Below are positions 1-5,641 of a stretch of 5,760 nucleotides of DNA, piece by piece. Where the stretch lies: contig JAXIPB010000306.1 of assembly GCA_045403155.1 (NCBI GenBank), positions 1 to 5,760 on the forward strand. Direction: 5' to 3'. Within the stretch, counting starts at the first letter, position 1, and each line of letters begins with the position of its first letter. The notes below the pieces were generated by a model. It did not search any database. It was given only the letters and a program-made list of their open reading frames with translations, and was not told the DNA's origin. Source of the stretch: JAXIPB01 sp045403155 (GTDB lineage: Bacteria > Actinomycetota > Actinomycetes > Mycobacteriales > Micromonosporaceae). The translations under genes and the position numbers were made by a program.

Positions 1-605
1 GCGATGTTCTTGTCCAGCAGCAGCACCTCCGCCTGCATGCCGAGCGCGATGGCGGCGGCGTTGAGTCCGGAGACGCCGGCGCCAATGACGACGACCTTCG
101 CCGCGTACGTCCCGGGCACGCCGCCCATGAGGACGCCGCGGCCGCCGCCGGAGCGCATGAGGTGGTACGAACCGACCTGCGGCGCCAGACGACCGGCCAC
201 TTCGGACATCGGGGCGAGCAGCGGCAGCGCGCCGTCGCCGAGTTCGACCGTCTCGTACGCGATGCCAGTGACCTTGGCGTTGAGGAGGGCGTCCGTGCAC
301 TCCCTCGATGCGGCCAGGTGCAGGTAGGTGAAGAGGACCTGACCCTCCCGCATGCGCGGGTACTCCTCGGCGATGGGCTCCTTGACCTTGAGGATCAGGT
401 CGCCGGTCGTCCAAACCTCGTCGGCCGTTGGCAGGATCTTCGCCCCGGCGTTGGTGAACTGGTCGTCCGTGATCGACGAACCGAGGCCGGCACCGCTCTC
501 GACGTAGACCTCGTGGTCGTGGCGGACGAGTTCGTTCACGCCCGCTGGCGTGATCGCCACCCGGTATTCGTGGTTCTTGACCTCGCGGGGGATGCCAACC
601 TTCAC
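1..605 (-). CDS. ald: Alanine dehydrogenase, N-terminal part (C-terminus beyond window)
   Basis: Catalyses the reversible NAD-dependent oxidative deamination of L-alanine to pyruvate and ammonia in the cytoplasm. The 201 codons present start VKVGIPREVKNHEYR and read without a break to the window edge; family members are about 370 residues, so roughly the last 170 are outside. Visible residues match the family's numbering: Arg15 and Lys75 (pyruvate binding), His96 in FTYLHLA (catalysis), and the start of the NAD-binding Rossmann fold with GAGVSG at 175-180, followed by an acidic residue after the second strand (LLLDKN). The GTG start at 605 was chosen because family homology begins exactly there and an AGAGG Shine-Dalgarno sequence (620-616) lies 10 bases upstream. 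Transcribed away from the TM2 gene. In mycobacteria ald is controlled by the Lrp-type regulator AldR; no such regulator gene is in the window. Identity is near certain. Confidence 0.96.
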   Translation of the reverse strand, partial: MKVGIPREVKNHEYRVAITPAGVNELVRHDHEVYVESGAGLGSSITDDQFTNAGAKILPTADEVWTTGDLILKVKEPIAEEYPRMREGQVLFTYLHLAASRECTDALLNAKVTGIAYETVELGDGALPLLAPMSEVAGRLAPQVGSYHLMRSGGGRGVLMGGVPGTYAAKVVVIGAGVSGLNAAAIALGMQAEVLLLDKNI

Positions 606-687
606 AGTGACGACACCTCTTCCAGCGGAGCCGGCGTCGGGCGGCGCCATTGCCGTCCTTAGGCGAACGCCGGTCACCCCTCCGGGG

Positions 688-693
688 AGTCTA
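688..693 (-). promoter_or_regulatory. Candidate -10 element for ald
   Basis: On the minus strand this reads TAGACT, fitting the actinobacterial -10 pattern TANNNT, about 83 bases upstream of the ald GTG. No convincing -35 hexamer is seen 16-19 bases further upstream. A short dyad (CCCC-TCC-GGGG, 677-687) would fall at the predicted transcription start and could be an operator or an early leader hairpin. This is a weak prediction based on pattern alone. Confidence 0.28.
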
Positions 694-742
694 GATCCGA
701 CCCGCCAGCCCCGCGTGCACCGAACCACCCCCCACCCCCAAT

Positions 743-817
743 CGTCGATCATGATTTGGAGGTCATGATCGACGCGATTTGGGGACGCTGAGATCATGAT
801 CACCGCGATCTTGGGCG
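743..817. repeat. Composite hairpin repeat, copy A
   Basis: A perfect 12-bp inverted repeat (arms CGTCGATCATGA at 743-754 and its complement at 763-774) encloses an 8-base loop. It is followed, 21 bases after the TCATGATC of the right arm, by a second palindrome, GATCATGATC (792-801), and then by ACCGCGATCTTGGG (802-815). The same architecture with identical spacings recurs at 1845-1918, on the other side of the TM2 gene and in the same orientation. A C/A-rich tract precedes both copies. It looks like an interspersed intergenic repeat of REP or MITE type, or a regulatory element; the sequence alone does not decide. Confidence 0.8.
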
Positions 818-858
818 GGTCCCGGGCGGTACGGGGGCGGGCGCGTGCCTAGCGGCTC

Positions 859-932
859 GCAAGTGTCTGACACTCGCGCCGATCTGCGCGGTCCGACCGG
901 GCAAGTGCCGGACACTTACGGCGATCTTGGGA
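859..932. repeat. Pair of dyad elements with 42-bp spacing (possible operators)
   Basis: Two related units start at 859 and 901. Each opens with a 19-bp odd-centred dyad: GCAAGTGTC-T-GACACTCGC (859-877, 8 of 9 arm positions complementary) and GCAAGTGCC-G-GACACTTAC (901-919, 7 of 9). Each is followed by a GATCT-containing tail. Over 32 bases the units agree at 24 positions by hand count. The dyad centres (868 and 910) are 42 bp apart, close to four helical turns, so a dimeric regulator could bind both on one face of the DNA. They lie about 100-160 bp upstream of the TM2 start. They could equally be two copies of a second interspersed repeat family. Confidence 0.6.
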
Positions 933-1003
933 TCGCGGCGACGTTGGCAATGCCGGGGAGGCTCGACACGGGTACGGCAAGCCGGTGACGTGACGCATAC
1001 CCC

Positions 1004-1009
1004 TACGCT
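1004..1009 (+). promoter_or_regulatory. Candidate -10 of a leaderless promoter for the TM2 gene
   Basis: TACGCT fits TANNNT and is separated by seven bases from the ATG at 1017, the spacing expected if transcription begins at the start codon. The gene has no usable Shine-Dalgarno sequence: the only G run, GGGGG at 1011-1015, is one base from the ATG. This supports leaderless initiation, which is common in actinobacteria. No clear -35 element is present. Confidence 0.38.
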
Positions 1010-1016
1010 CGGGGGC

Positions 1017-1820
1017 ATGACGGAGTCGACGGACCCCAACGACCGGCCACCGCCGACGGCGCCTCTGCCGGCACCCACGGACCCCTATGCGGGCGGCACC
1101 CAGCCGGGGTACGCCCACCCGGAGCCGAGCCAGCCGGGATACGCCCACCCGGCGCAGAGCCAGCCGGGATACGGCAGCCAGCCCGAGCCGAGCCAGCCGG
1201 AGCACGGCGGCCAACCCGGCTTCGGCGGCGAACCCGGCTACGGCGGCCAACCGGAGCACGGCGGCGAACCCGGCTACGGCGGCCCACCGGAGCACGGCGG
1301 CCAACCCGGCTACGGCAGCCAACCGGAGCACGGCGGCCAACCCGGCTACGGCAGCCAACCCGATTTCGGCGGCCAACCCGGCTACGGCAGCCAGCCGGAG
1401 TACGGCAGCCAGCCCGGGTCCGGCCAACCCGGGTCCGGCCAACCCGAGTTCGGCCAACCCGGGTATGGCCAACCGGGATATGGCCAACCCGCGTACGGGC
1501 AGCAGGGTTATGGGCAGCCGGCATACCCAGCCCCATATGGTCAGCCGGTTCCGTATGCGGCGGGCTATCCGGCCTACGACCCCGCCACCGGGCTTCCGCT
1601 TTCAGACAAGAGCAAGATCGTGGCCGGAATTCTCCAGTTGGTTCTCGGCGCATTCGGGGCCGGGCGGTTCTACACCGGCCACATCGGCATGGCCATCGCG
1701 CAGATCGCCGTCACCTGGCTCACATGTGGACTCGGCGCGATCTGGCCGCTGATCGACGGCATCATCCTGCTCGTGCAGGGCGGCACCGACGCCCAAGGCC
1801 GCGTCCTCCGCGACTCCTAA
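1017..1820 (+). CDS. TM2-domain membrane protein with Gly/Tyr/Gln/Pro-rich repeat region
   Basis: A 267-residue protein of unknown function. Residues 1-24 are polar and Pro-rich. Residues about 29-185 are a low-complexity region of six-residue modules of the type GYG(S/G)QP and (P)EHGGQ, changing near residue 134 to five-residue modules such as GSGQP and GYGQP. Residues 195-255 form a TM2 domain: a first hydrophobic helix (IVAGILQLVLGAFGAG, about 201-216), the GRFYTG turn (216-221) and a second hydrophobic stretch (about 224-253) containing WPLIDGI. There is no signal peptide, so both segments probably anchor the C-terminal end with the repeat region outside the bilayer. The ATG at 1017 is preferred over an in-frame TTG at 927 because the upstream codons run through the repeat-bearing intergenic DNA and a -10-like element precedes 1017. 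Related bacterial proteins often pair TM2 with a Pro/Gly/Tyr-rich N-terminus. The domain call is firm; the role is not known. Confidence 0.9.
   Translation: MTESTDPNDRPPPTAPLPAPTDPYAGGTQPGYAHPEPSQPGYAHPAQSQPGYGSQPEPSQPEHGGQPGFGGEPGYGGQPEHGGEPGYGGPPEHGGQPGYGSQPEHGGQPGYGSQPDFGGQPGYGSQPEYGSQPGSGQPGSGQPEFGQPGYGQPGYGQPAYGQQGYGQPAYPAPYGQPVPYAAGYPAYDPATGLPLSDKSKIVAGILQLVLGAFGAGRFYTGHIGMAIAQIAVTWLTCGLGAIWPLIDGIILLVQGGTDAQGRVLRDS
1101..1526 (+). repeat. In-frame tandem repeats inside the TM2-domain gene
   Basis: The low-complexity region is a degenerate minisatellite. A basic 18-bp module (six codons) is organised as five 36-bp units beginning at 1253, 1289, 1325, 1361 and 1397, each pairing a PEHGG-type or PDFGG-type half with a QPGYGS-type half. 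From about 1416 the period shortens to 15 bp (five codons, GSGQP, EFGQP, GYGQP, AYGQ). All periods are multiples of three, so unit gain or loss keeps the frame. No spacers separate the units, so this is not a CRISPR array. Confidence 0.9.
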
Positions 1821-2024
1821 ACCCCCCAAACCCCCAAAACCCGAGCGCCGATCATGAACCGCAAATCATGATCGGCGCCATTCTGGAACGCCACCATCAT
1901 GATCACGACGATCTTGGCGTTGGTTTTGAGTAGCCGCCGGGTGACACGTCGTCGTGCATGGAGTAGCTGACCTTCTCCTCTACAAGGAGGTGGCAGGTGC
2001 GCCACGCTGCACGCGTGCCAAGAT
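1821..2024. other. Convergent intergenic region between the TM2 and Nudix genes
   Basis: No gene is supported here. The region contains a C/A-rich tract immediately after the TM2 stop (1819-1842), composite repeat copy B (1845-1918), a small inverted repeat CTCCT-N5-AGGAG (1975-1989) and a 10-bp palindrome GCACGCGTGC (2009-2018) just past the Nudix stop codon. Any of the hairpins could help end transcription from the two converging genes, but none is followed by a T run in either direction, so no classical intrinsic terminator can be called. Confidence 0.65.
1845..1918. repeat. Composite hairpin repeat, copy B
   Basis: A perfect 13-bp inverted repeat (arms GCGCCGATCATGA at 1845-1857 and its complement at 1866-1878) encloses an 8-base loop of sequence unrelated to the copy A loop. 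After the same 21-base gap comes ATCATGATCAC (1896-1906) and then CGATCTTGG (1909-1917). Compared with copy A, one stem pair changes from T-A to C-G while staying complementary, and the outer end gains one G-C pair. Conserved pairing with divergent loops suggests that the hairpin itself matters. Its position after the TM2 stop could let it serve as a 3' structure for that transcript. Confidence 0.8.
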
Positions 2025-2693
2025 TCACGAGGGGCGAAGCGGGGCCCAACCGAGGTCGAAGGCCCGAGAAGCGGCGAGAATGCCGGCCACGGCCGTGGCA
2101 TTGGTGATCTCGCCGCGGAAGATCATCCCGACCGCCTCGCCCAGACCGACCCGCTCCACGACCATGTCCGCCTCCTCGTGCTCACGGACGTGCCGCGCGT
2201 CGTCGGGCACGGGAGATAGGCCTCGGGCGAGAAATACGGTGATGAACTCGTTGGAGTACCCAGGACTCGGGTGCAGCTCCACAAGGAGGTTCCATGTCGC
2301 CGCCACCAGGTCGGCCTCCTCGGCCAACTCCCTGGTCGCGGTACCCAAAGGGGTCTCGCCGGCGGCGTCGAGCAGACCCGCCGGCAACTCCCAGAGCACG
2401 TGTCCGACGGGATGGCGATATTGCCGCACGAGCACGACCCGATCCGAGTCGTCGACCGCCACCACAGCGGCCGCGCCGACGTGGCGCATGAAATCCCGCA
2501 CAGCTGAGCCACCACCGGGCATCGCGACCTCGTCGCTGACGACGGTGAACACTGGCCCGGAGAACCGATCCCAGCGGCGCAGCACGCGATAGGGCTGGGC
2601 CACCCGGTCCGATGACGGCTCAGCCACCCGGTCCGATGACGGCTGGGCCACCTGGTCCGATGACGGCTGGGCCACCTGGTCCGACGGCGTCAC
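2025..2693 (-). CDS. Nudix hydrolase, ADP-ribose pyrophosphatase type
   Basis: Probably hydrolyses ADP-ribose to AMP and ribose 5-phosphate in the cytoplasm. From residue 57 the protein closely resembles mycobacterial Rv1700: AMPGGGSAVRDF (57-68), QYRHPVGHVLWELPAGLLD (91-109), a Nudix box with metal-binding RELAEE at 121-126, PGYSNEF (144-150) and EHEEADM (171-177). As in Rv1700 the box has one extra residue between the leading Gly and first Glu. Unlike Rv1700, the usual Gly after EE-X is Asp128. The start is the GTG at 2693, which overlaps the pyrG stop as GTGA and implies translational coupling; there is no clear Shine-Dalgarno sequence. Residues 3-34 are four copies of an eight-residue unit (PSSDQVAQ type) encoded by 24-bp repeats, each carrying another in-frame GTG, so the true start could be up to about 30 codons later. 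Function confident, start uncertain. Confidence 0.92.
   Translation of the reverse strand: MTPSDQVAQPSSDQVAQPSSDRVAEPSSDRVAQPYRVLRRWDRFSGPVFTVVSDEVAMPGGGSAVRDFMRHVGAAAVVAVDDSDRVVLVRQYRHPVGHVLWELPAGLLDAAGETPLGTATRELAEEADLVAATWNLLVELHPSPGYSNEFITVFLARGLSPVPDDARHVREHEEADMVVERVGLGEAVGMIFRGEITNATAVAGILAASRAFDLGWAPLRPS
2593..2688 (-). repeat. Four 24-bp tandem repeats at the start of the Nudix gene
   Basis: Units occupy 2593-2616, 2617-2640, 2641-2664 and 2665-2688. On the plus strand each reads approximately GGCTGGGCCAC(C/T)CGGTCCGATGAC, given here in two segments: GGCTGGGCCAC and YYGGTCCGATGAC with small variations. They differ by only a few bases, which indicates recent expansion. In the minus-strand gene each encodes eight residues (SSD-Q/R-VA-Q/E-P) and contains a GTG codon in frame. 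The family's usual N-terminus would begin near the last unit, so the array is an added extension. Confidence 0.93.
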
Positions 2694-4408
2694 CGGACGA
2701 CCGCGGGGCTCGGCGGCGACACCGTGGAGGTCTCGACGTCGACCGGGAGGCGGTCGGCCGCGTTGTAGTCCAGCGCCGCCCCGATGAAGCTCGCGAAGAG
2801 CGGGTGCGGCCGGGTCGGTCGGCTCTTCAACTCGGGGTGCGCCTGGGTGGCCACGAAGAACGGGTGCAGATCGCGCTCGAGTTCGACGAACTCGACCAGC
2901 CGGCCATCGGGCGACGTGCCGCTGATGGTCAGGCCGGCCTTGGACAGATGGTCACGGTAGGCGTTGTTGACCTCGTACCGGTGCCGGTGGCGCTCAGTCA
3001 CGACGGTCGACCCGTAGGCCTCGGCCACCAGAGATCCCGGCACCAGGTCGGCGGGGTAAGCGCCCAGCCGCATCGACCCGCCCAGATCGCCGCGGCCGGC
3101 CACAATGTCCTCCTGGTCGGCCATCGTGGCGATCACCGGGTGCGCCGCGTCGGCGTCGAACTCCAGCGAGTTCGCCCCCTCGAGGTCGGCCAGGTGCCGG
3201 GCCACCTCGATGGTCATGCACTGCAGGCCGAGGCAGAGGCCGAGCGTAGGGATGCCGCGCTCACGCGCGTACCGGACCGCGCCGATCTTCCCCTCGATGC
3301 CGCGGACCCCGAAGCCACCCGGAATCACTACTCCGTCCACACCGGACAGAGCCGAGGCGGCCCCAGTAACAGAAACGCAGTCATCGCTGGGGACCCAGCG
3401 CACCTGCACCCGGGCGCGATGCGCGAAACCGGCCGCGCTCACCGCCTCGCTTACCGAGAGGTACGCGTCGGGCAGGTCCACGTACTTGCCGACGATCGCG
3501 ACCGTGACCGTCTGCTTTGGATGGTGCACCCTTTCCAGAAGGTCGTCCCAGCGGCTCCAGTCGACGTCGCGGAAGCTCAAGCCAAGCCGACGCACGACGT
3601 ACGCGTCGAGTCCCTCCCGGTGCAGCACCTTGGGGATGTCGTAGATGCTCGGCGCGTCCGGCGCGGCGACCACGGCCTCCCGGTCGACGTCGCAGTAGAG
3701 GGAGAGCTTGACCTTGAGCTTGTCCGGGATCTCGCGATCGGATCGGCAGACCAGGGCGTCGGGCTGGATACCAATGTTGCGCAGCGCCGCCACGGAGTGC
3801 TGCGTCGGCTTCGTCTTCAATTCACCGCTGGGCGCCAGGTACGGCACGAGCGAGACGTGCAGATAGAAGCAGTGGTCCCGCCCGATGTCGTGGCGGATCT
3901 GGCGGATCGCCTCCAGGAAGGGCAGGGATTCGATGTCGCCAACCGTCCCGCCCACCTCGGTGATCACCACGTCGGGCACGCGGCCGTCCTCGTCCGGCTC
4001 CGCCATGCCGCGGATGCGCGACTTGATCTCGTTGGTGACGTGCGGGATCACCTGCACGGTGTCGCCGAGATACTCGCCCCGCCGCTCCTTGGCGATCACG
4101 TCGGAGTAGATCTGGCCGGTGGTGACATTCGCCCGCCGGGTCAGATCCCGGTCGAGGAAGCGCTCGTAATGACCGACGTCAAGATCGGTCTCGCCGCCGT
4201 CGTCGGTGACGAACACCTCACCGTGCTGGAACGGGTTCATCGTCCCCGGGTCGACGTTCAGGTAAGGATCAAGCTTCTGCATGACCACGCGCAGGCCCCG
4301 CGCGGTGAGCAGATTGCCCAGGCTGGAGGCGGTGAGGCCCTTCCCGAGCGAGGAGGCGACGCCCCCCGTAACGAAAATATGCTTGGTCGTCCGAGGCGAA
4401 GAGGCCAA
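2690..4408 (-). CDS. pyrG: CTP synthase (glutamine-hydrolysing)
   Basis: Makes CTP from UTP using ATP and ammonia released from glutamine, the last step of pyrimidine nucleotide synthesis. The 572 residues span a complete protein. The N-terminal synthetase domain has the P-loop region TGGVASSLGKGL (14-25), QKLDPYLNVDPGTMNPF (44-60), EVGGTVGDIES (151-161) and GELKTKPTQHS (195-205). The C-terminal class I glutamine amidotransferase domain has IPGGFGVRG (362-370), nucleophile Cys392 in GLCLGLQ, and His524 with Glu526 in the TQAHPE motif. The start is the TTG at 4408: its frame meets the family N-terminus (TTKHIFVTGGVASS), and GGGAG lies six bases upstream, while the nearby ATG at 4413 is out of frame. 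It overlaps the following Nudix gene by GTGA and lies 96 bases downstream of the glycosyltransferase stop. Identity is certain; length is ordinary for actinobacteria. Confidence 0.98.
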   Translation of the reverse strand: MASSPRTTKHIFVTGGVASSLGKGLTASSLGNLLTARGLRVVMQKLDPYLNVDPGTMNPFQHGEVFVTDDGGETDLDVGHYERFLDRDLTRRANVTTGQIYSDVIAKERRGEYLGDTVQVIPHVTNEIKSRIRGMAEPDEDGRVPDVVITEVGGTVGDIESLPFLEAIRQIRHDIGRDHCFYLHVSLVPYLAPSGELKTKPTQHSVAALRNIGIQPDALVCRSDREIPDKLKVKLSLYCDVDREAVVAAPDAPSIYDIPKVLHREGLDAYVVRRLGLSFRDVDWSRWDDLLERVHHPKQTVTVAIVGKYVDLPDAYLSVSEAVSAAGFAHRARVQVRWVPSDDCVSVTGAASALSGVDGVVIPGGFGVRGIEGKIGAVRYARERGIPTLGLCLGLQCMTIEVARHLADLEGANSLEFDADAAHPVIATMADQEDIVAGRGDLGGSMRLGAYPADLVPGSLVAEAYGSTVVTERHRHRYEVNNAYRDHLSKAGLTISGTSPDGRLVEFVELERDLHPFFVATQAHPELKSRPTRPHPLFASFIGAALDYNAADRLPVDVETSTVSPPSPAVVR

Positions 4409-4504
4409 TGCATGCTCCCGTGGTGTTCGGCTAGCGTGTCGTCACACTAGATCAAGTGATCCACGGGATTTCACGGTAACACGCCCGGAGCGGACCCCGC
4501 CCAT
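4409..4504 (-). promoter_or_regulatory. pyrG leader with inverted repeat and candidate promoter
   Basis: Between the glycosyltransferase stop and pyrG start lies a 20-bp inverted repeat at 4431-4450; on the pyrG-sense strand its arms are CTAGTGTG and CACGCTAG around the loop ACGA, giving eight pairs including one G-U in RNA. A TAGTGT (4449-4444, minus strand) fits a -10 element, with TGAAAT 18 bases upstream as a poor -35. A second short dyad, GATCA-N2-TGATC (4450-4461), adjoins it. If the -10 is real, the inverted repeat spans the promoter and is more likely an operator; if transcription begins upstream, it is a leader hairpin ahead of the pyrG ribosome site (GGGAG at 4419-4415). It lacks a U run and is not a clear terminator. 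Confidence 0.4.
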
Positions 4505-5629
4505 TCAGGCGTCGCGCGTGTCCCCGGCAGTCCGTGGCTCACCGATGATCTCGGCGTAGACGGCGGCCACCTGATCGATCGTGTCCGATTCGCTGGGCCA
4601 TCCCTTGGCCTGCATCGGCCCGGCGACCGCGTAGGCGTCACGCAGCGAGGGGTCGGCGAGCAGCGACCGGACGGCCGCGTCCACGGCGTCGATGTCACCC
4701 GGTGGTACGAGCACGGCGGCATCGCCGACGATCTCCGGGATGCCGCCGACCGCGGTGGAGACGAGCGGCACTCCCGCGGACAGCGCCTCCTGGGCGAAGA
4801 GTTGGCGCGCCTCACCGTCGCTGGTGATGACCGCGATGTCGGCGGCGTTCAGGAGGTCGGAGATGTCGGCCCGGTGCCCGGCGAGGATGACCGGCGCGCG
4901 GGCGATGGCGACCTGCGCGGCGAGGTCCCGATAGGACGGGCCGGTGCCGGCGATGATGACCGCAGGCACCGGGCGCAGATGGCGCCACCGGGCCGCCGCC
5001 GCGACGAGGACGTCGTGGCGCTTGTACGGGTGCAGCCGACCCACCGAGAGGATGAGCAGCAGCGACGGGTCGAGGCCGAACTCGGCCATCACCTCGGAAC
5101 GCGTCCGGGACGGCTCGGGCAGCGCCGGAGCGGCGATCATGCACAGCCGCGCGTCGCGGGCACCCAGCCGGGAGGCCGCGCCGACCAGCTCGTCGGACGC
5201 GCAGAGCGTCACGTCGGCGGCCCCGGCGACCGCCCGCGCCAGGCCGAGCTGGGCGACGCGGCGCAGACCGGTCGCCACCAGGCTGCTGTGCCAGGTCACC
5301 ACGAGCGGTACGGAGCTGGGGCGGGCGAGCCCGGCGACGAAGCCGGCCCGCAGGCCATGGGCGTGGATCACGTCGGGCGGCGCCGGCCGCAGTGCTCGGC
5401 GCAGCTCCCGCATGGCGCCGACGTCGCCCGGCCCCGCGGCGGCGGCGATCTCCAGGGCATGCACGACGGCGCCGGCCGCCGCGTACTCGAAGTGCTCCTC
5501 CGTTCGGAGCGGGCAGAACAGGTCAACCTGAATCCCCCGGGCCGTCAGGCCGCGGGTGAGGGAGAGCACGTGTCGCCCCATTCCGCCCATGCTCGATCCG
5601 AGCACGACCGCCACCCGTTCCCCGTCCAC
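4505..5629 (-). CDS. Glycosyltransferase, GT4-like (GT-B fold)
   Basis: Probably transfers a sugar from a nucleotide-sugar donor to an unidentified acceptor on the cytoplasmic side of the membrane; there is no signal peptide or membrane segment. In the 374-residue form the N-terminal domain has the glycine-rich loop GSSMGGMGRHV (11-21) and DVIHAHG (86-92). The donor-binding C-terminal domain has SVGRLHPYKRHD (195-206, with Arg198 and Lys203 at the usual phosphate-binding sites), the EX7E motif as Glu273 and Glu281, and GGIPEIVGDAAVLVPPGD (295-312). The GTG at 5629 is preferred over GTG 5635 because GGAGG (5641-5637) sits seven bases from the former but only one base from the latter. Upstream is a 21-bp tandem array. 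pyrG follows 96 bases downstream in the same direction. No other cell-envelope gene is nearby to suggest an acceptor. Family assignment is firm, substrate unknown. Confidence 0.92.
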   Translation of the reverse strand: MDGERVAVVLGSSMGGMGRHVLSLTRGLTARGIQVDLFCPLRTEEHFEYAAAGAVVHALEIAAAAGPGDVGAMRELRRALRPAPPDVIHAHGLRAGFVAGLARPSSVPLVVTWHSSLVATGLRRVAQLGLARAVAGAADVTLCASDELVGAASRLGARDARLCMIAAPALPEPSRTRSEVMAEFGLDPSLLLILSVGRLHPYKRHDVLVAAAARWRHLRPVPAVIIAGTGPSYRDLAAQVAIARAPVILAGHRADISDLLNAADIAVITSDGEARQLFAQEALSAGVPLVSTAVGGIPEIVGDAAVLVPPGDIDAVDAAVRSLLADPSLRDAYAVAGPMQAKGWPSESDTIDQVAAVYAEIIGEPRTAGDTRDA

Positions 5630-5636
5630 GACCACT

Positions 5637-5641
5637 CCTCC
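5637..5641 (-). promoter_or_regulatory. Ribosome binding site deciding the glycosyltransferase start
   Basis: On the minus strand this is GGAGG, the best Shine-Dalgarno match in the window. With the GTG at 5629 the gap is seven bases; with the GTG at 5635 it is one, too close for normal initiation. The site lies directly at the downstream edge of the 21-bp repeat array. Confidence 0.75.

Larger units (their letters stand above)
606..1016. other. Divergent intergenic region between ald and the TM2 gene
   Basis: This 411-base stretch holds no credible gene; reading frames crossing it on either strand lack ribosome sites and recognisable protein features. From left to right it contains the ald leader (606 to about 682), a C/A-rich tract (about 724-740), composite hairpin repeat copy A (743-817), a G/C-rich spacer, a pair of dyad elements (859-932) and a candidate leaderless promoter for the TM2 gene (1004-1009). 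The AT-richer repeats stand out against the surrounding high GC. Confidence 0.8.

Noticed and set aside
162..662. Plus-strand 166-codon frame opposite ald
   Set aside because: It is antisense to the conserved alanine dehydrogenase sequence and has no family resemblance.
927..1016. Upstream in-frame TTG start adding 30 residues to the TM2 protein
   Set aside because: The added residues would be encoded by the dyad tail and the promoter-like region, no ribosome site precedes the TTG, and the ATG at 1017 has a well-placed -10 element.
1253..1432. 36-bp repeats considered as a CRISPR array
   Set aside because: Units are directly head to tail with no unique spacers and encode an in-frame protein repeat.
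849..1653. Minus-strand frames rich in Leu/Ala/Gly or Arg opposite the TM2 gene
   Set aside because: Their periodic composition simply mirrors the tandem repeats of the plus-strand gene, and no ribosome site or domain supports them.
1845..1878. Copy B hairpin as an intrinsic terminator of the TM2 gene
   Set aside because: The stem is strong but no T run follows in either direction, and the same hairpin occurs as copy A upstream of the gene, so a dedicated terminator role is unsupported.
1934..2024. Possible tRNA or small RNA in the convergent spacer, suggested by several short palindromes
   Set aside because: No cloverleaf, T-loop consensus or promoter plus terminator pair could be assembled from the sequence.
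2612..4450. A 612-codon open frame on the plus strand across pyrG
   Set aside because: It is antisense to a complete CTP synthase with all catalytic motifs. Long antisense frames are expected in high-GC codon-biased genes, and the translation shows no recognisable domain.
5630..5635. GTG at 5635 as the glycosyltransferase start
   Set aside because: The Shine-Dalgarno sequence would be one base away; the GTG at 5629 has normal spacing.
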